A DNA stretch of 64,000 bases from Drosophila pseudoobscura. Lineage: Eukaryota > Arthropoda > Insecta > Diptera > Drosophilidae. Position 1 is the stretch's first letter. Every line of letters begins with the position of its first letter. Both the position numbers and the translations under genes were made by a program. Below, one piece after another: positions 13,073-30,028 of this stretch. The stretch covers positions 19,964,001 through 20,028,000 of the forward strand of contig NC_046679.1 of the NCBI RefSeq assembly GCF_009870125.1, given 5' to 3'. The notes beneath the pieces were generated by a model. That model saw only the letters and a list, made by a program, of their open reading frames with translations. It was not told the origin of the DNA and did no database searches.

Positions 13073-13464
13073 ATGCCACCAGTTGCTGTTAAGCCATGTG
13101 AATCGTAAGCTATTTTATATTTAAACATGAAGCATTCATTTTAGATAATGTCTTCTACAACAGAACCCTAAGATTGCCGTTTGAGACGCCACGCTTAGCC
13201 GAAATCGCCTATCGTGTCTTGAGTGTTGACAAGGAGCCTCGCCGAAATTTTGTCCAGAAAACGCTGAACTTGGAAAGGGACGTTTTGGTGGTGCATTTCT
13301 GTGCGGACCAAGTGAAAAATCTGCGCACGGCCATTAGTTCGTTCTTCGAGGCGCTGCTGCTCTGCCAGGACACCATCAAGCAGTTTGGGGACCCAACATC
13401 AGCGGAACCAGAGGCGCCACAGCAAGACAATGCCGGAGCACAGTCCGGCTCCGACTCCGCATAG
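13073..13464 (+). CDS. Pcc1: KEOPS complex subunit Pcc1/LAGE3-like
   Basis: Exons 13073-13104 and 13164-13464 encode 110 residues. 'LPFETPRLAEIAYRVLSVDKEPRR' followed by 'LVVHFCADQVKNLRTAISSFFEALLLC' matches the Pcc1/LAGE3 fold, the small dimerising subunit of the KEOPS complex that helps make t6A37 in tRNAs reading ANN codons. Length is typical. The stop codon lies 35 bp inside the next reading frame, PIG-P, on the same strand with no room for a separate promoter. The two proteins are therefore probably made from one dicistronic mRNA, as I recall for the melanogaster counterpart. The C-terminus is Ser/Gly/Ala-rich and not conserved in the family. Confidence 0.85.
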
Positions 13465-13903
13465 AGCCATCTATGGCTTTGCGTTCTATATGCTGTTTAC
13501 GGTTCTGTTTATTGTATACGTGGCTTGGGCGCTCCTGCCGTTTGAGTTTGGTCTGCAACCCTACTTGCCAGACAAATATTTTGCAGTTTTTGTGCCATTT
13601 TTGGTGCTGATGTTTGCCTGGTTTTTCGCTTTCCTTATCTATCCGGCCATTAATATGTCGCTGACTGTCAATGTTGATTCGATTCATTCCGTGGTGGACC
13701 CCAAACTAGCTCTACCCAAGGGCACAGCATTTACATCCTGGTCACAGCTCAAGAATTCCAAAGATTCCCCAACAAAACAAAAGAAGCCGACGCCAATCAA
13801 CTGCAATATGTGCAAGACATCGCACAAGCCCATAACGCGAGCACCCATAGCCCCACTAAGATTCCTTGACCTACAAGAAGTGAATACAGCATATTACAAC
13901 TAA
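13430..13903 (+). CDS. PIG-P: GPI-GlcNAc transferase subunit P
   Basis: A single exon of 157 residues that overlaps the end of Pcc1 in another frame. Two hydrophobic membrane segments lie near residues 13-35 and 48-70, joined by a short loop ending 'LPDKYFAVF'. This is the PIG-P architecture. The protein belongs to the ER-membrane enzyme that starts GPI-anchor synthesis by moving GlcNAc to phosphatidylinositol. The C-terminal cytosolic part contains 'CNMCKTSHKPI'. The start is the ATG at 13430 (MPEHSPAPTPHRAIYG), since no upstream in-frame ATG precedes it. Translation presumably relies on leaky scanning or reinitiation past the Pcc1 ATG. The stop is 37 bp from the stop of Tsr2, which runs the other way. 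Confidence 0.85.
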   Translation: MPEHSPAPTPHRAIYGFAFYMLFTVLFIVYVAWALLPFEFGLQPYLPDKYFAVFVPFLVLMFAWFFAFLIYPAINMSLTVNVDSIHSVVDPKLALPKGTAFTSWSQLKNSKDSPTKQKKPTPINCNMCKTSHKPITRAPIAPLRFLDLQEVNTAYYN

Positions 13904-13940
13904 AAAAACTAACAAATTACTTTTATTCCGTTCAAGAAAT

Positions 13941-14595
13941 TCATTTTCTTCGGACCGTTGTCCAGCCATCTTCGGGCTCAACGAATTCCCCAGCCTTCTG
14001 CTTGCGTGTCTGAGAGCGAGTGACGCGGCCGCTGCCGCTAGGAGCCTCATCCTCCTCGCTCTCATCCATTTCATCATCATCATCGCCGTCTTCGTCCATG
14101 TCTTCGTCGTCGTCCGAAGACGAGTCACCGTCTACCGGTGTGTACGTTACTTTGACATCGGGACGCAGCCACTCTTTGCCGGGTGGCAGTTTGCTGAGCT
14201 CTGTTTCAATCTCTGGATATTGGTTCTGCTGGGCCATCTGCTTGTAACGCAGCAGATTCCGACAAATTTCTGGTATGGAATTATCGTCGCACAGCGTGTT
14301 GAATTCCTGGTCCATGAGCTCTTCGAGCACCTCCTGGAGCTCGCCCTGCGTGATGTTTTCGTTGCCTACACAGTATTGATATGTGTAGTCCATGATTTGG
14401 ATGGCCACCTAGCAGCGAATTTATTTTAGGTTAGAAAAAGGCTAAAAATTCATGTAGAAGTGGGCTCACCTGCTGGCCATTGCGTCCGCCCATTCCATGC
14501 TCCACGGCGAGCCTCAAGTTCTGCCAATTGTTGAAGATCTTCTCAACAATTAGTCGAAAATTCTTTTGGAATTCCGTTTGTTGTGTGGCTGCCAT
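13941..14595 (-). CDS. Tsr2: Pre-rRNA processing protein Tsr2
   Basis: Minus-strand exons 14470-14595 and 13941-14408 encode 197 residues. The N-terminus (QQTEFQKNFRLIVEKIFNNW, then AVEHGMGGRNG) is the Tsr2 domain, followed by helices containing 'ELQEVLEELMDQEFNTLCDDNSIPEI'. The second half has a strongly acidic run of Asp/Glu/Ser and a basic C-terminal tail. Tsr2 is the chaperone of ribosomal protein eS26 and acts in 20S pre-rRNA processing; the acidic patch fits a chaperone for a basic protein. TTTATT at 13922-13927 (AATAAA on this strand) lies only 14 nt beyond the stop. The gene is head to head with Sld5, 267 bp apart, suggesting a shared promoter. Confidence 0.88.
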
Positions 14596-14862
14596 CGCAA
14601 AGCTGAAGAAACTGAAGGGAAATCTGCAATATTACCGCACCGAAGGGCGTTCCAAAATGTCTTTGCTCAAACAAATTCGTCGATCTCCCGACTAATAACC
14701 AAAACAGAACACAGAAAAACCCTTAAAAAATAAACACACGTGAAATATGGAAGAACAGTGTGACCGCTCGCAGAATTATGCCATTCGCAGGAAACGTTAT
14801 ACATTTGCTCCTTTTGCGCCAAAAGTTGGGAAATAAGTAAACAAAAAAAAAGCCGGAAAGTT
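14596..14862. promoter_or_regulatory. Shared divergent promoter Tsr2/Sld5
   Basis: A 267 bp interval separates two divergent start codons. AGTGTGACC at 14757-14765 (GGTCACACT on the other strand) matches core promoter Motif 1, bound by M1BP and typical of constitutive Drosophila genes. No TATA box stands out. A CACGTG sits at about 14736-14741. Confidence 0.5.
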
Positions 14863-15682
14863 ATGTCGGATGACGAGATTACTGCCGATCTTCAAGCGGA
14901 GAATGATGTTGACGCTGAGGCTGCCTTGGTCAATGATGACGAGGAAGATGATGACGATGTAGAGCAAATAACGGCACAAAAGGTTAGCGTTTCTTAAGAC
15001 ATCCTAAAATGTATGATCCACTTCTGCGGAATCAACAGGTGCTCGAGATTCTGGAGACTGCTTGGATCAATGAAATGTGTGCCCCCGAAATACTGCCCAA
15101 CCAGACCGACATGCTGGAGCTGATGGTCTCCCAGGTGTCTCATATGGAGGAGCAGATGAGGGACTTGGACAAGAACGACTTCCGAGCTGTGGTGCACAGT
15201 ATGGAGCTGGAACGTGTACGCTACATCATGGCCAGCTACTTGAGATGCCGCCTGCAGAAAATCGAGACCTTTACCCAGCACATACTTAACCAGGAGGAGA
15301 CTCGAGAGCCGGACGACAAACGCCTGTCGCCGGAGGAGACGAAATTTGCCAAGGAATTCCAAGGACATGTAGATGAGTACTTCCACAAGGTGGCCACCCA
15401 GTACATGCCCAACCAGCAGCGTGGCGAGCTCGACCAAAGGATCGTTGTCCCCAACCTCATGAGTCATGTCTTTCTCAAGGCAAATGTGGCAGGTGAATAT
15501 TTAGCTTCAATCTTTGAGAGGGAATTGCCAATTCAATGCATGATCTTCTTTACGTTTTAGTGCCGGCTGTGATTGTGGGCGTCGACGATGAGGAGGTCGA
15601 CATGGCGCCCGGCTCCCAACATATTATTCCATATCAACTAGTGGCTGACTTGCTTCAGAACAACCAAGCGCAGCTTATTTAA
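14863..15682 (+). CDS. Sld5: GINS complex subunit Sld5
   Basis: Exons 14863-14982, 15039-15492 and 15561-15682 join in frame to 231 residues. After an acidic N-terminus (MSDDEITADLQAEND and a D/E run) comes 'VLEILETAWINEMCAPEILP', the signature Sld5/GINS4 opening, then the alpha-helical A domain with 'VRYIMASYLRCRLQKIE', and a small B domain ending 'YQLVADLLQNNQAQLI'. GINS joins Cdc45 and Mcm2-7 in the replicative helicase. Introns are 56 and 68 bp with standard GT-AG ends. Length equals the family's usual ~220-230 residues. The C-terminal exon is needed to complete the B domain, and a stop soon after the second donor confirms the intron. Confidence 0.92.
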
Positions 15683-15968
15683 CAGAAAACAGCAAATGTA
15701 AAATAGATTAAAACAGATCAATTTGTAGACAACAAAAGTTTATAAGATTTCATGCGATACTTGCATATATTTTGCAGTAAATTAATGAATAATTATAGTA
15801 CATGCAAAAGGTTGTTGCCATTCGAATTCCGACGTGGGTGCGGCCAGGGCTGGCAAACGCGTGAGCTAATAACAGCTGACTGGAACTCTCCATTGGAAAA
15901 TGGTGGTTGGTGGTGTCTCAAACGTGCCTATATACACATACCACGCAGCCAATTAGCTTCATTTGTCA

Positions 15969-16718
15969 ATGTGGCGGGCTTTTGCGCGAGTACCGAGAGC
16001 ATTAGAGTGTGGGTTAGGAGTCGGACAACAACAACTAACGCTGACGCAGCATTTTCCTCATTCCAAAGCGAGAAATTTCTGCAGAACCTCTTACCTCAGC
16101 AAACACATCCTCCAACCCATCATCATGACCAGTAGTGTGAAGCCAAAGGTTGTGTTTGTTCTAGGTGGCCCTGGTGCGGGCAAGGGCACGCAATGCTCCA
16201 AAATCGTGAATCGTTTCCTCTTCACGCACTTGTCCGCGGGCGACCTACTGAGGGAGGAGAGGACGCGAGAGGGTTCAGAGTTTGGCTCGCTGATTGAGGA
16301 TTACATACGTAATGGGAAAATCGTGCCCGTTGAGATCACGTGTTCGCTGCTGGAAAACGCAATGAAGAACTCGGGAAAATCGCTCTTCCTCATTGACGGC
16401 TTTCCTCGGAACCAGGACAATCTGGACGGTTGGAACCGTCAGATGTCCGATAAAGTGGATGTGCAATTCGTTCTCTTCTTCGACTGCGACGAGGAGGTCT
16501 GTGTCAAACGCTGTTTGATCAGGGGTCAGGGCGGCTCCGGACGCTCCGACGACAATCTGGAGAGTCTCAAGAAGCGCATCCAGACGTATAACAACGATTC
16601 GATGCCCATCATCAAGTACTTTGACGACGCCGGCCAGGTGAAGAGGATCGATGCCAGCCCCGATGCCGACCAGGTTTTCAGGGAGGTGGAGCGCACCTTT
16701 ATGACCAGCGGTTTCTAG
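15969..16718 (+). CDS. Dak1: UMP-CMP kinase (adenylate kinase family)
   Basis: A single exon. The first in-frame ATG gives 249 residues; a second ATG at 16125 gives 197 residues, the usual size of cytosolic UMP-CMP kinase. The core holds the P-loop 'GGPGAGKGTQC', 'LSAGDLLREE' for the NMP site, 'DGFPRN', and the LID 'RGQGGSGRSDDN' with its catalytic arginines. The enzyme phosphorylates UMP, CMP and dCMP with ATP. The 52-residue leader (MWRAFARVPRALECGLG…) is rich in Arg, Ala, Ser and Gln, with almost no acidic residues, so it looks like a mitochondrial targeting peptide. Alternative starts could give two locations from one gene. Its 3' end converges on Vps2, about 335 bp between stops. Confidence 0.93.
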   Translation: MWRAFARVPRALECGLGVGQQQLTLTQHFPHSKARNFCRTSYLSKHILQPIIMTSSVKPKVVFVLGGPGAGKGTQCSKIVNRFLFTHLSAGDLLREERTREGSEFGSLIEDYIRNGKIVPVEITCSLLENAMKNSGKSLFLIDGFPRNQDNLDGWNRQMSDKVDVQFVLFFDCDEEVCVKRCLIRGQGGSGRSDDNLESLKKRIQTYNNDSMPIIKYFDDAGQVKRIDASPDADQVFREVERTFMTSGF

Positions 16719-17053
16719 ATGGCGTAATAGCCTCCAAGTGAAATGTTATCTCTTCAGCTCTTTGTTTAATTATTTTGTGTGCTTGTAGCCTTGTCTTAGT
16801 TGTAGAAAGTTTATCCTCCATTCCGAACTGTCAAAAATATACATATATACGCTTGTTATTGAAATTTAAGAACGAACGCTGTGCAATTACTCATCGATTT
16901 TCCGTCTGGAATTGGGTGGAACAAGCGGGGAGCTGAACAAGCACTCTATTTAATAACATTTGCACTTCAAAAATACACGAAAGCGAGATGAAACAGGTAG
17001 GCATCTCTTTTATAAAAATATGATTGGAAAACGGCAGGCAGATTCTCTCAGAC

Positions 17054-17900
17054 TTAGTCCTTTCGTAGTTTGTCCAGACGCGCCTGAAGGTCGGCATCCG
17101 CATCGGACATGGGCGAGGTGCCACCGCTACCACCAGCTGCTCCACCGCCAGCACCTGACCCACCACCGCCGCCGCCGCCACCAGCCCCGCCTGCTCCCAC
17201 ACCACCGGCAGCCACAGCCGCAGGAGTCTTCTGCGCCCCAACACCGCCAGCTATCGACAGCGAGCCGGAGGCATTGGGCAGGTCTCCCAATTGCTCGCCC
17301 AACTGCAGGCCCAACTCGTCGAGCACTTGTGAAACGACGGCATCGGTCTCCTCCTCGTCACCCTCGTCCTCCATGGCATCGTCGATGGCGTCGTTAATCA
17401 TCTCCTCCTTCATGTCCATCATTTCCGATTGCTTTTCAAAGTCCTGCAGGATCTTTTGTATTTGTGGGAGATTCAGCTGGCGGTTCATGTTCTGCATGGC
17501 CTTGGTGACACCTAAAAATAGGGAAAATTCCAAGATTACAGAAAGTGAATCAGCGAACGACTGCATTCCCATCCCATTCCCACCCACCTTTCATTGCCTG
17601 GGCCATTGTGTTCTGGGACTTGAGCGTCTGAATTTTGAGGGAAACCGCTTGAATGTTTGCCTTCATGAGCATGAATTTCTTCGCATAGCGCCGCGTGCGC
17701 ACCAGATCCTTGGCCATGATCTTCACTGCATCCATTTGGCCCTCCTTGGCCATTTTCTTGATGTCGGCGATGATTTTCTTCTCTTGCTGTTCCATTTTCA
17801 TCCGCTCGCGATCCAGGTCCCGCATCGCCTTGTTCAGGGCGCGCTGGTTCTTGCGCAGCATCTCATCTGGGCTAATCTTTTTGCCGAAGAGCCAGTCCAT
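17054..17900 (-). CDS. Vps2: ESCRT-III subunit Vps2/CHMP2A
   Basis: Minus-strand exons 17588-17900 and 17054-17511 encode 256 residues. The start 'MDWLFGKKISPDEMLRKNQRALNKAMRDLDRER' is the diagnostic CHMP2A helix 1, with the basic face that binds membrane; helix 2 continues through 'RTRRYAKKFMLMKANIQAVSLKIQ'. An acidic C-terminal half ends in 'DLQARLDKLRKD', the MIM1 motif that binds the Vps4 MIT domain. Vps2 caps ESCRT-III filaments and recruits Vps4 for endosomal sorting, cytokinetic abscission and membrane repair. Oddity: a run of Gly, Ala and Val with eight consecutive Gly, about residues 195-240, inserts before the MIM and is absent from the human protein. Convergent with Dak1, divergent from Exo84. 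Confidence 0.93.
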
Positions 17901-18121
17901 TTTTGCTCAATGTTTCAACTACAAGTTCTAATTACGATTGATATGAAGACGGAATGACGGAATTTCAAAGATTACTCATCAAGAAGCACAACAAACAATG
18001 AGTGCAAGGTGTCGCGTATTATAAGGTTGTTACTCGCTATGTAAGCGCAACCGGGCGAATGCAGCTACCAAGCAGAAGACGGTGACATCACAAATCCATG
18101 ATATTCTGCGTTTCGTTGCGA

Positions 18122-20478
18122 ATGGCTCCTGCTGCACCAAACATGAAGGAATTCGACGATTTCAACTTTAGTGTGGATAAATGTAGGAAACCTATACTAA
18201 TTTCTATTGGACTTACCATCTAAACGTTTATACACATTGCAGACACCAAAGAGCTGACCCGGGAGTGTGTGGGCGGCAGCGATTTGCAGCAGCGAAAAAA
18301 GGAAATCGAGGCCTACAATGAAACGACGGCGGCCACTCTCAAGCAAACATGCAAAAAGAACTACATGGAGTTTATCCAAACGGCCAAAGAGATATCGCGT
18401 AAGTTGTACAAAAGCATCCGCCCCCTAAAAAGTGAATGTCATGATCATCCCCTAGATCTCGAGTCGGAAATGTATCAGCTGTCACATATCCTCATCGAGC
18501 AACGCAACATCTTGGCCACCATGACCGATGGCAAGACCAACTCTCGCCTGAAGGCAGACAGCGTGGAGGCGGAGAGCAGTGCCGCCGCCGATGATGTGCA
18601 GAACAGCCATGCCACACGCGCGGTAAAGGAAATGGTTCAGGGTTTCAATGGCAATCTGGAGGGCAAGACGTTCCTCAATGAGGGCGCTTTAATCGAATTG
18701 GATGCAAACGATTACCGACCCATTCAGCGGGTGTTCTTTTTTCTGTTCAACGATGTGCTCATCGTGTGCAAAGTGAAGCATGACAAGTAGGAGTGTTATT
18801 TGGTATATAAACAAGCACAGGATTTACACGGCCTCTTCTTTTCAGGCGTTTGGACTTCCTCACCGAATACGATCCCAAGAAAATAGGCGTGATCAATATC
18901 AAGGATTTGGATGGGGTTAAAAATGCCATTAATATAATAACGCCTGATGGCTCCAAGATATATCAAAGTATTACCGCAGCGGGCAAGACAGAATGGATTG
19001 AAAAGCTCGAAGAAGCCTTTCGCTTCGATCAGCAAAAGAAGTCGAAAAAGGGACAGGCTCCGCAGCCCCCCACGCGAGCCAAACAGCAGTCGTCCAAGTC
19101 ATCCACTCCAGAGAAGGTTAGCAGCACTCCCCAACCCGAGACGCCAACAGAGCCCAAGTCCCTGGAGGACGAGACGCCCGAGTGGCTGAGCACGGCCAGC
19201 GAGGAGATTCAAACACTGGTGGCCCAGCGACACTTTGAGGAAGCCCAGGAGCTGATCAAGCGCACACAGGAGTACGTAAAGGGCGAGAACCGGAAGAAAG
19301 TTCCACAAGCGGACAGCATTGAGAGCAAGGTGAAGCAGCAGGAGCTCAAGCTGATCAATGTCCTGCTCAAGGAGCTCTCGAATAGTCATAATCGCAATTT
19401 GCAAATCGCCCTGAGGTCTGCCAAGCGACCGCTAAAGATACTCGTGGAGATGGGCCGCTATCGGCAGGCGAGTGCCACCCTGCTGAAGGTCTGCGCCGTC
19501 AGTCTGAGGGTATCGCAGCGCGAGGCGCGTAGGAATAATGCCGATATCTCGGAGCTATTCTTCTGTGATCTGACACAGGTGGCGTGTGATTATCTCACCG
19601 CCTTCGAGCAGCAACCGGCGTGTGTGAGTGGTAAGTGTGCACAATACTACCTCTTCAATCTGTCCCATAAACGAACTCCTTTCCGCTTTCTCCCGCAGCT
19701 CTTGTCGTCTGGTGCAACGCCGAGCTGCAGTACTTTGCCAGCCAGCTTATCAAACACTATCTCGCAAAAGGCACCTCCCTGGAGACGGTGGCCAAGTGTG
19801 TGGAGCGTGTGCGTAAGCCCTCGACAAAGCTAACTGAGATTGGGCTCGACATAAGCTATCATCTGGAGGGTCTGCTGCGCACCACCCTCGAATCGCTGAT
19901 CGAAGAGTCCAAGGAGCGTCTGCTGGACTCGGTGGGACGCACCGAGGAAAGCTGGCAGCCGTACAATCTGCAGACAAAATCAAATCTGAAGCGATTGCTG
20001 CTCGAACTGGATGTCCTGGGCATCGATGTGCGGGCCCAAGCCACTGGCGACACTTGGATGAACCTCACCCAGTCCACGGTGGTCTTTATACGACACTTTC
20101 TGCAGCTCACCGAGCACTGCGGCTGCCTGGCCAAGTGCGAGACGCTGCTGCAGAAGCTGGAACTGCTGCTGAAGGAGCTCTTCATAGCCCATCACTCACT
20201 GAAGCCGCCCAGCGACATGGCTGTGGATGTAAGTGGGAGACTATATTAATTTTTAGCTCTGCTCCGAAATTTACTCATTCCCCATTTTGCAGCCCAACTT
20301 TGTGATGAAGAATAAAATCTTTCTGGTTGACAATCTGCTGCCCATAGCCATAGACAAGTTCCGGCAGATATCGGGTCGCCAGTGCGAGATCTTGCGGGAG
20401 CTGCACACAAAAATGTCGCGACAGCACGGCGCTCCTTTGCCCCGACAGCGCAGCGTCTACACCACAGACGTCTTCTAG
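18122..20478 (+). CDS. Exo84: Exocyst complex component Exo84
   Basis: Six exons join in frame: 18122-18182, 18243-18398, 18456-18786, 18846-19630, 19699-20228 and 20293-20478, 682 residues. The N-terminus 'FDDFNFSVDKYTKELTRECVGG' and the helix ending 'LIEQRNILATM' form the Vps51-like domain. A PH domain spans roughly residues 165-285 (FLNEGALIELD … FFFLFNDVLIVCK, ending near EWIEKLEEAFRF). A Pro/Ser/Gln linker follows, and then the all-helical C-terminal exocyst domain. Exo84 is one of eight exocyst subunits tethering secretory vesicles to the plasma membrane and an effector of Ral. An in-frame ATG at 18101 would add seven residues. The 3' end faces groucho, whose stop lies 1.5 kb away. Confidence 0.94.
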
Positions 20479-21078
20479 AGATGATTCGAGCGACTTGTGT
20501 TTGCTTTACTTTTTCGATTACATATAAGTTTTTTTTATTTTTTGTCGTTTTGCTTCAATTATTTATAATATAATTATATACATATATAACCACAATAATA
20601 ATATTTTGTAAAATTAAAAATCGAAGCGTGTGCTGCACTCTAAACTCGGGGCGCGAGGCGTGCCCACTCTCTATATATACTCGTACTCGTATTATATATA
20701 TTTTGTTTTGCTGTTTTTTCTTTTTCTTTTCCTTTTTGTATATATAAATCGATTCTTCACTCTAAACACTAAACAATTTAGATGTTTGTTTTTTTTCCTT
20801 CTAATTTCTATTTCGGGTGTGGCTCTCTTCTCTTCTCGCCCTTTTTTTTAGCTGCACAAAATATAGGATTTTACAGTTGGTTCTAGGGATTCGTTCAAGG
20901 GGTTTCCCGCACGCAAATCAATTTTCCCCGTTTCCCCTGACAAAAGGTGACTGCCCCACTGCGTGAACGTGTACGTGTGTGTGTGTGTCTGTGTATGAGT
21001 GTGTTTCAAAAGTTCTTGTTTTTTAAATTTATAATGTAAAAACTCTTAACTAAAATCCTTACTAGTTATATTCATTTA

Positions 21079-21113
<35 letters not shown>

Positions 21114-22023
21114 TTTGTTTTTAATGCAAATGTGTGTGTCTGTATGTGTGTGTGTGTATGTGTGAGGGGTAGGGAGTGGGCGGGGGGTTGGGACAACTTA
21201 AAAATTACATTTGTTTTGTTTGCATTATATCGAGTTACTTGTCCTGTCCTGATCTGATTCTCAGCTAAATTACAAAAAACAAACATTCACATTTCAAAAC
21301 AAAAACTAAAAGCACTCCACTTCGATACTTCCATTTCGTTCAGCTAGCATATCGTCGTATCATATAATCTCAACGCTTCCTGCTCCTGCCTGCTCCTGCA
21401 CTTGCAATGACTAATCCATACAGACAACCGGCACACCATTCATTAAGTGGTTCGGTTCTCCTGTCTAGATGGAACGTGGGGGTTAGGTAACGCCGACTGT
21501 TTTTCTGTTTTCTAATTTATTATTACTTTCTTTTCATATATACTCGTTTCTGTTGCTCGCTCATCAATTTATTTGCTCTTGTTTTCTTCTTTGTTTTACT
21601 TGCAATTTGTGTGTGTTGTTGGTTTTTATTGGACTTAGGCTTAGGCTTAGTAGCTACAAGTACGCTTAAATTTTTATTTTTTTCCGTTCGTTTTTGTTTT
21701 TGTTTTGTTTTGTTTTGTATATATATTATAGAATTCTCTTTTTCTCATTTCTGCTGCTTCATTTCTCGTGCTGCCTTTATTCTTCTTTTGTTGTTTTGGA
21801 TGTTGTTGTGTTTTCTGCTGCGGATGCTTGATGCTGATGCATTTTGTTTTACGTTTTCTTTTTCTATTTGCATGAGTTCGAACATTTTGTGTCTGTGTGT
21901 TGTGTGTGTGTGTGTTTTTTTTTTGTAATGTAATAAAAACTATACGCGCTTATTACAAAATGAAAAAACTGATTGGTGTGGTGTGGTGTGGTGTTGTGTG
22001 GTGGTGGAGTAGGTTCGGATCTT
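20479..22023. other. Convergent 3' UTR interval Exo84/groucho
   Basis: No coding potential. The interval is AT-rich, with long T runs, a TA dinucleotide tract near 21083-21111, TG/CA tracts near 20970-21003 and 21130-21165, and GTGTGG repeats near 21975-22005. It should contain the 3' UTRs of Exo84 (left) and gro (right). Several TTTATT hexamers (for example about 21514 and 21625) can serve as gro poly(A) signals, and TGTATATA near 20736 matches a Pumilio-type site on the Exo84 strand. Confidence 0.5.
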
Positions 22024-27533
<5,510 letters not shown>

Positions 27534-29049
27534 GTTGTTATTTATGGTTGTGGAGCAGCAATGATTGTGTGCCGGCTAAAACACTCCCAATAATGGTAAG
27601 ATGAATAATTCCGGATTTCGACAGCGACAGCGTTGAACGTGCTATGGGAGCCAGCGCAAATAGTTCTTCTTGTTTCCCGGATGAGAGAGAAAGGGATGAG
27701 GAGTAGGTAGGAGTGAGTAGTCCTCGTCGTCTTCGTCTTCGCCCTCGTCCCCGGCACAGCGTTTCCTTCCGTCCTTCCGGTTAGCGGCGAGGCGAGCCCG
27801 AACGTGGAGCGTGAGGCAGGCAGGCAGCGTAGCAAATTTCTTTTGCAAGCGTTTTTATTGCTCTTGTTGTTATATTACTTTTCTTTTTTTTTTTTGTATT
27901 TTTGATCTTTTTTTTCTCTCCCGTTTTTTCTTTTTTATTTTTCGTTCGGCTCCCAGCAGAAACGTTTCCGTACCACCCGGAACTTAATGGAACAACTCCA
28001 TCGTTTCCATGCTATTCTTCATTTTTTTTGGTATCCTGGGAATGGAATTTTACAACAATTTTTTAGTTATGGTTTTTTATATTTGCACCATTTTTTTCGA
28101 TACGTTCGCACACACGCACGCACACACAGAAGGCACACCACACACAAACAGGCACACACTCTCGCATAGCAATGGCCGAGCCAGCGAGACACACGCACAC
28201 CAGCGCACAGCGAGAGACGACTTTTATGACGGGGGTACGAGTGTGAGTGTTTACCGCCGAAAAATCAAGCGCACAGTTGCATGTGGCCTGGGCAAAAACG
28301 AAATTGTTACGCAAAATCACAGTTTGACTTTGGCGGGGATCTGCTGGGATATTCCAGGCCACTTTGTTGGGCAATTTTATTATTATCCACCGCAATTGTT
28401 TCACTTTTTGTATTAAAACAGCAGCTCCGCACAAACAATATATGAACATATACAGACAGACTGCAATTAAACAGGGTTGCCATGCTGGCCAAATCACAGA
28501 ATGGGCTAGTTTGCACTGTTAGCGTTGGCTTTTATTTGGTTATGGAACATGTGGATTAGCTTAAGCCATTGATTGGCAGGTACATTCAAGAAGACCAATC
28601 TGCAATCGAGGTAAAATATACCAAAAACCAATTGTACGGAGGACCAGGCGGCAACACTACCTCCTGCGAGAAGATACGGGCACGTAGAAACCAGCGAGTG
28701 GCCAAATCACACACACACGCACACACATATACTGACACGAGAACAGGGCAAAAGAAAAATTATACCGTCCTATACAAAAAATAAACAAAAGCAATTAAAA
28801 AAACGAGATAATGGTAGTACCGATTTTATGCGTTGGACTTGCAAGTTTTACTGGACGCCTAATGCTAGCGAGGACACTGAAAACACTCTTGTACTCTCCG
28901 AATTGTTTAATGCAACTCCAATCACTTTTTTGTGTGTTTTCCCCGGACAAAATTGCTTGCTTGCTTCAGCCGACCGACCGACCGCGAAGTGTCTGACAGG
29001 CCAAGGAGTCGTGTATGTGTTGTGCAGCTTTGGCGGCGGCGCTCTCTCG

Positions 29050-29087
<38 letters not shown>

Positions 29088-29510
29088 CTCTCCGTCTGTC
29101 CGGCACAGAGTTCTACACGCGCACTCGCTGGCCGCGGCTTGTAAATGGCGTTCTCGTCTTTATGATTTTGCAACAAATTTGCATGGAGTTTTAACCTTTA
29201 TTTCACTGGTTTTAGTTGCCGCTTCTGCAATTTATATTAGCAACAATTTGGAAGCCTCTGCACTGCTTCTTACTGATATTATTTCCTATTTTTATTATCC
29301 GCGACACTAGCGTAGGACTTATAGCGCCAGGTAAACTTAGTTTTTGTGTGGATTTTTTGAACGAAAAAACAAGGAAAAACCAACCCACGCATTGTTGTTA
29401 TATTCGGATCTTAGCAACTCTTGATTTTATTTGTCATTTTGGCCAGTTCTTTTAAATTAATAATATGAAATTTATTTCTCGCCAACACTGTCGTTATCGA
29501 GAGAAGTAAC

Positions 29511-29637
29511 GAATTCAAGTTCTTATAACATATTCATCGTTTTTGATATTCCATCGAATATTACTAGCTATATAGAACATTTAGCCATGCCCATATAATT
29601 TTATACGATTAATGAATCAATTTTCTACAAGATTGGT
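29511..29637 (+). repeat. Direct repeat copy A (gro upstream)
   Basis: About 127 bp that recur at 30029-30144. The best part, 29571-29636, aligns with 30077-30142 without gaps and with 8 mismatches in 66 positions; the left parts share GAATTCAA and diverge by small indels. Family unknown. It could be an eroded dispersed element or an old local duplication. Confidence 0.7.
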
Positions 29638-30028
29638 TAGTTTTTATTTGTTGCTTTTATTGTATTTTGACTAAAACAAGGTTTAAACAAAATAGCTCAA
29701 CAAAAAATCAGTTGCAATGTTGCTGGTAGTTAAAGACATGATGCGTGTATAGGTCTTTGTGCACCCTATTTTGTTAATTTTATATGTAGATCAAACGTAA
29801 TTTATTAAGACCTTTTATCAAATTGATATGTTTTCGACTTATTCATGTGTATTATTAGTATCTTGTATATATTTATGTCGATCCTGATACCTATTGAGCC
29901 TTGGAAGACAAACGTATTCAAAATTCTATAACATCCATTTCCCCCAGGGTATGTGTGCATGGAATTAGCAACATTTGTGCATGGAATGGGACTCATTGTT
30001 GCTAAAGCGAACTGGGGCGAACTGCGGC

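Noticed and set aside
13385-13429. Upstream extension of PIG-P from a TTG
   Set aside because: It has no ATG and lies in the Pcc1 coding frame; the first ATG at 13430 matches the family start.
17109-17957. 282-residue + strand frame opposite Vps2
   Set aside because: It is the shadow of the Vps2 coding strand; the Pro-rich beginning mirrors the Gly run.
29060-29085. CA repeat as a functional RNA or CRISPR-like array
   Set aside because: A plain dinucleotide microsatellite flanked by GAGA repeats; no spacer structure.
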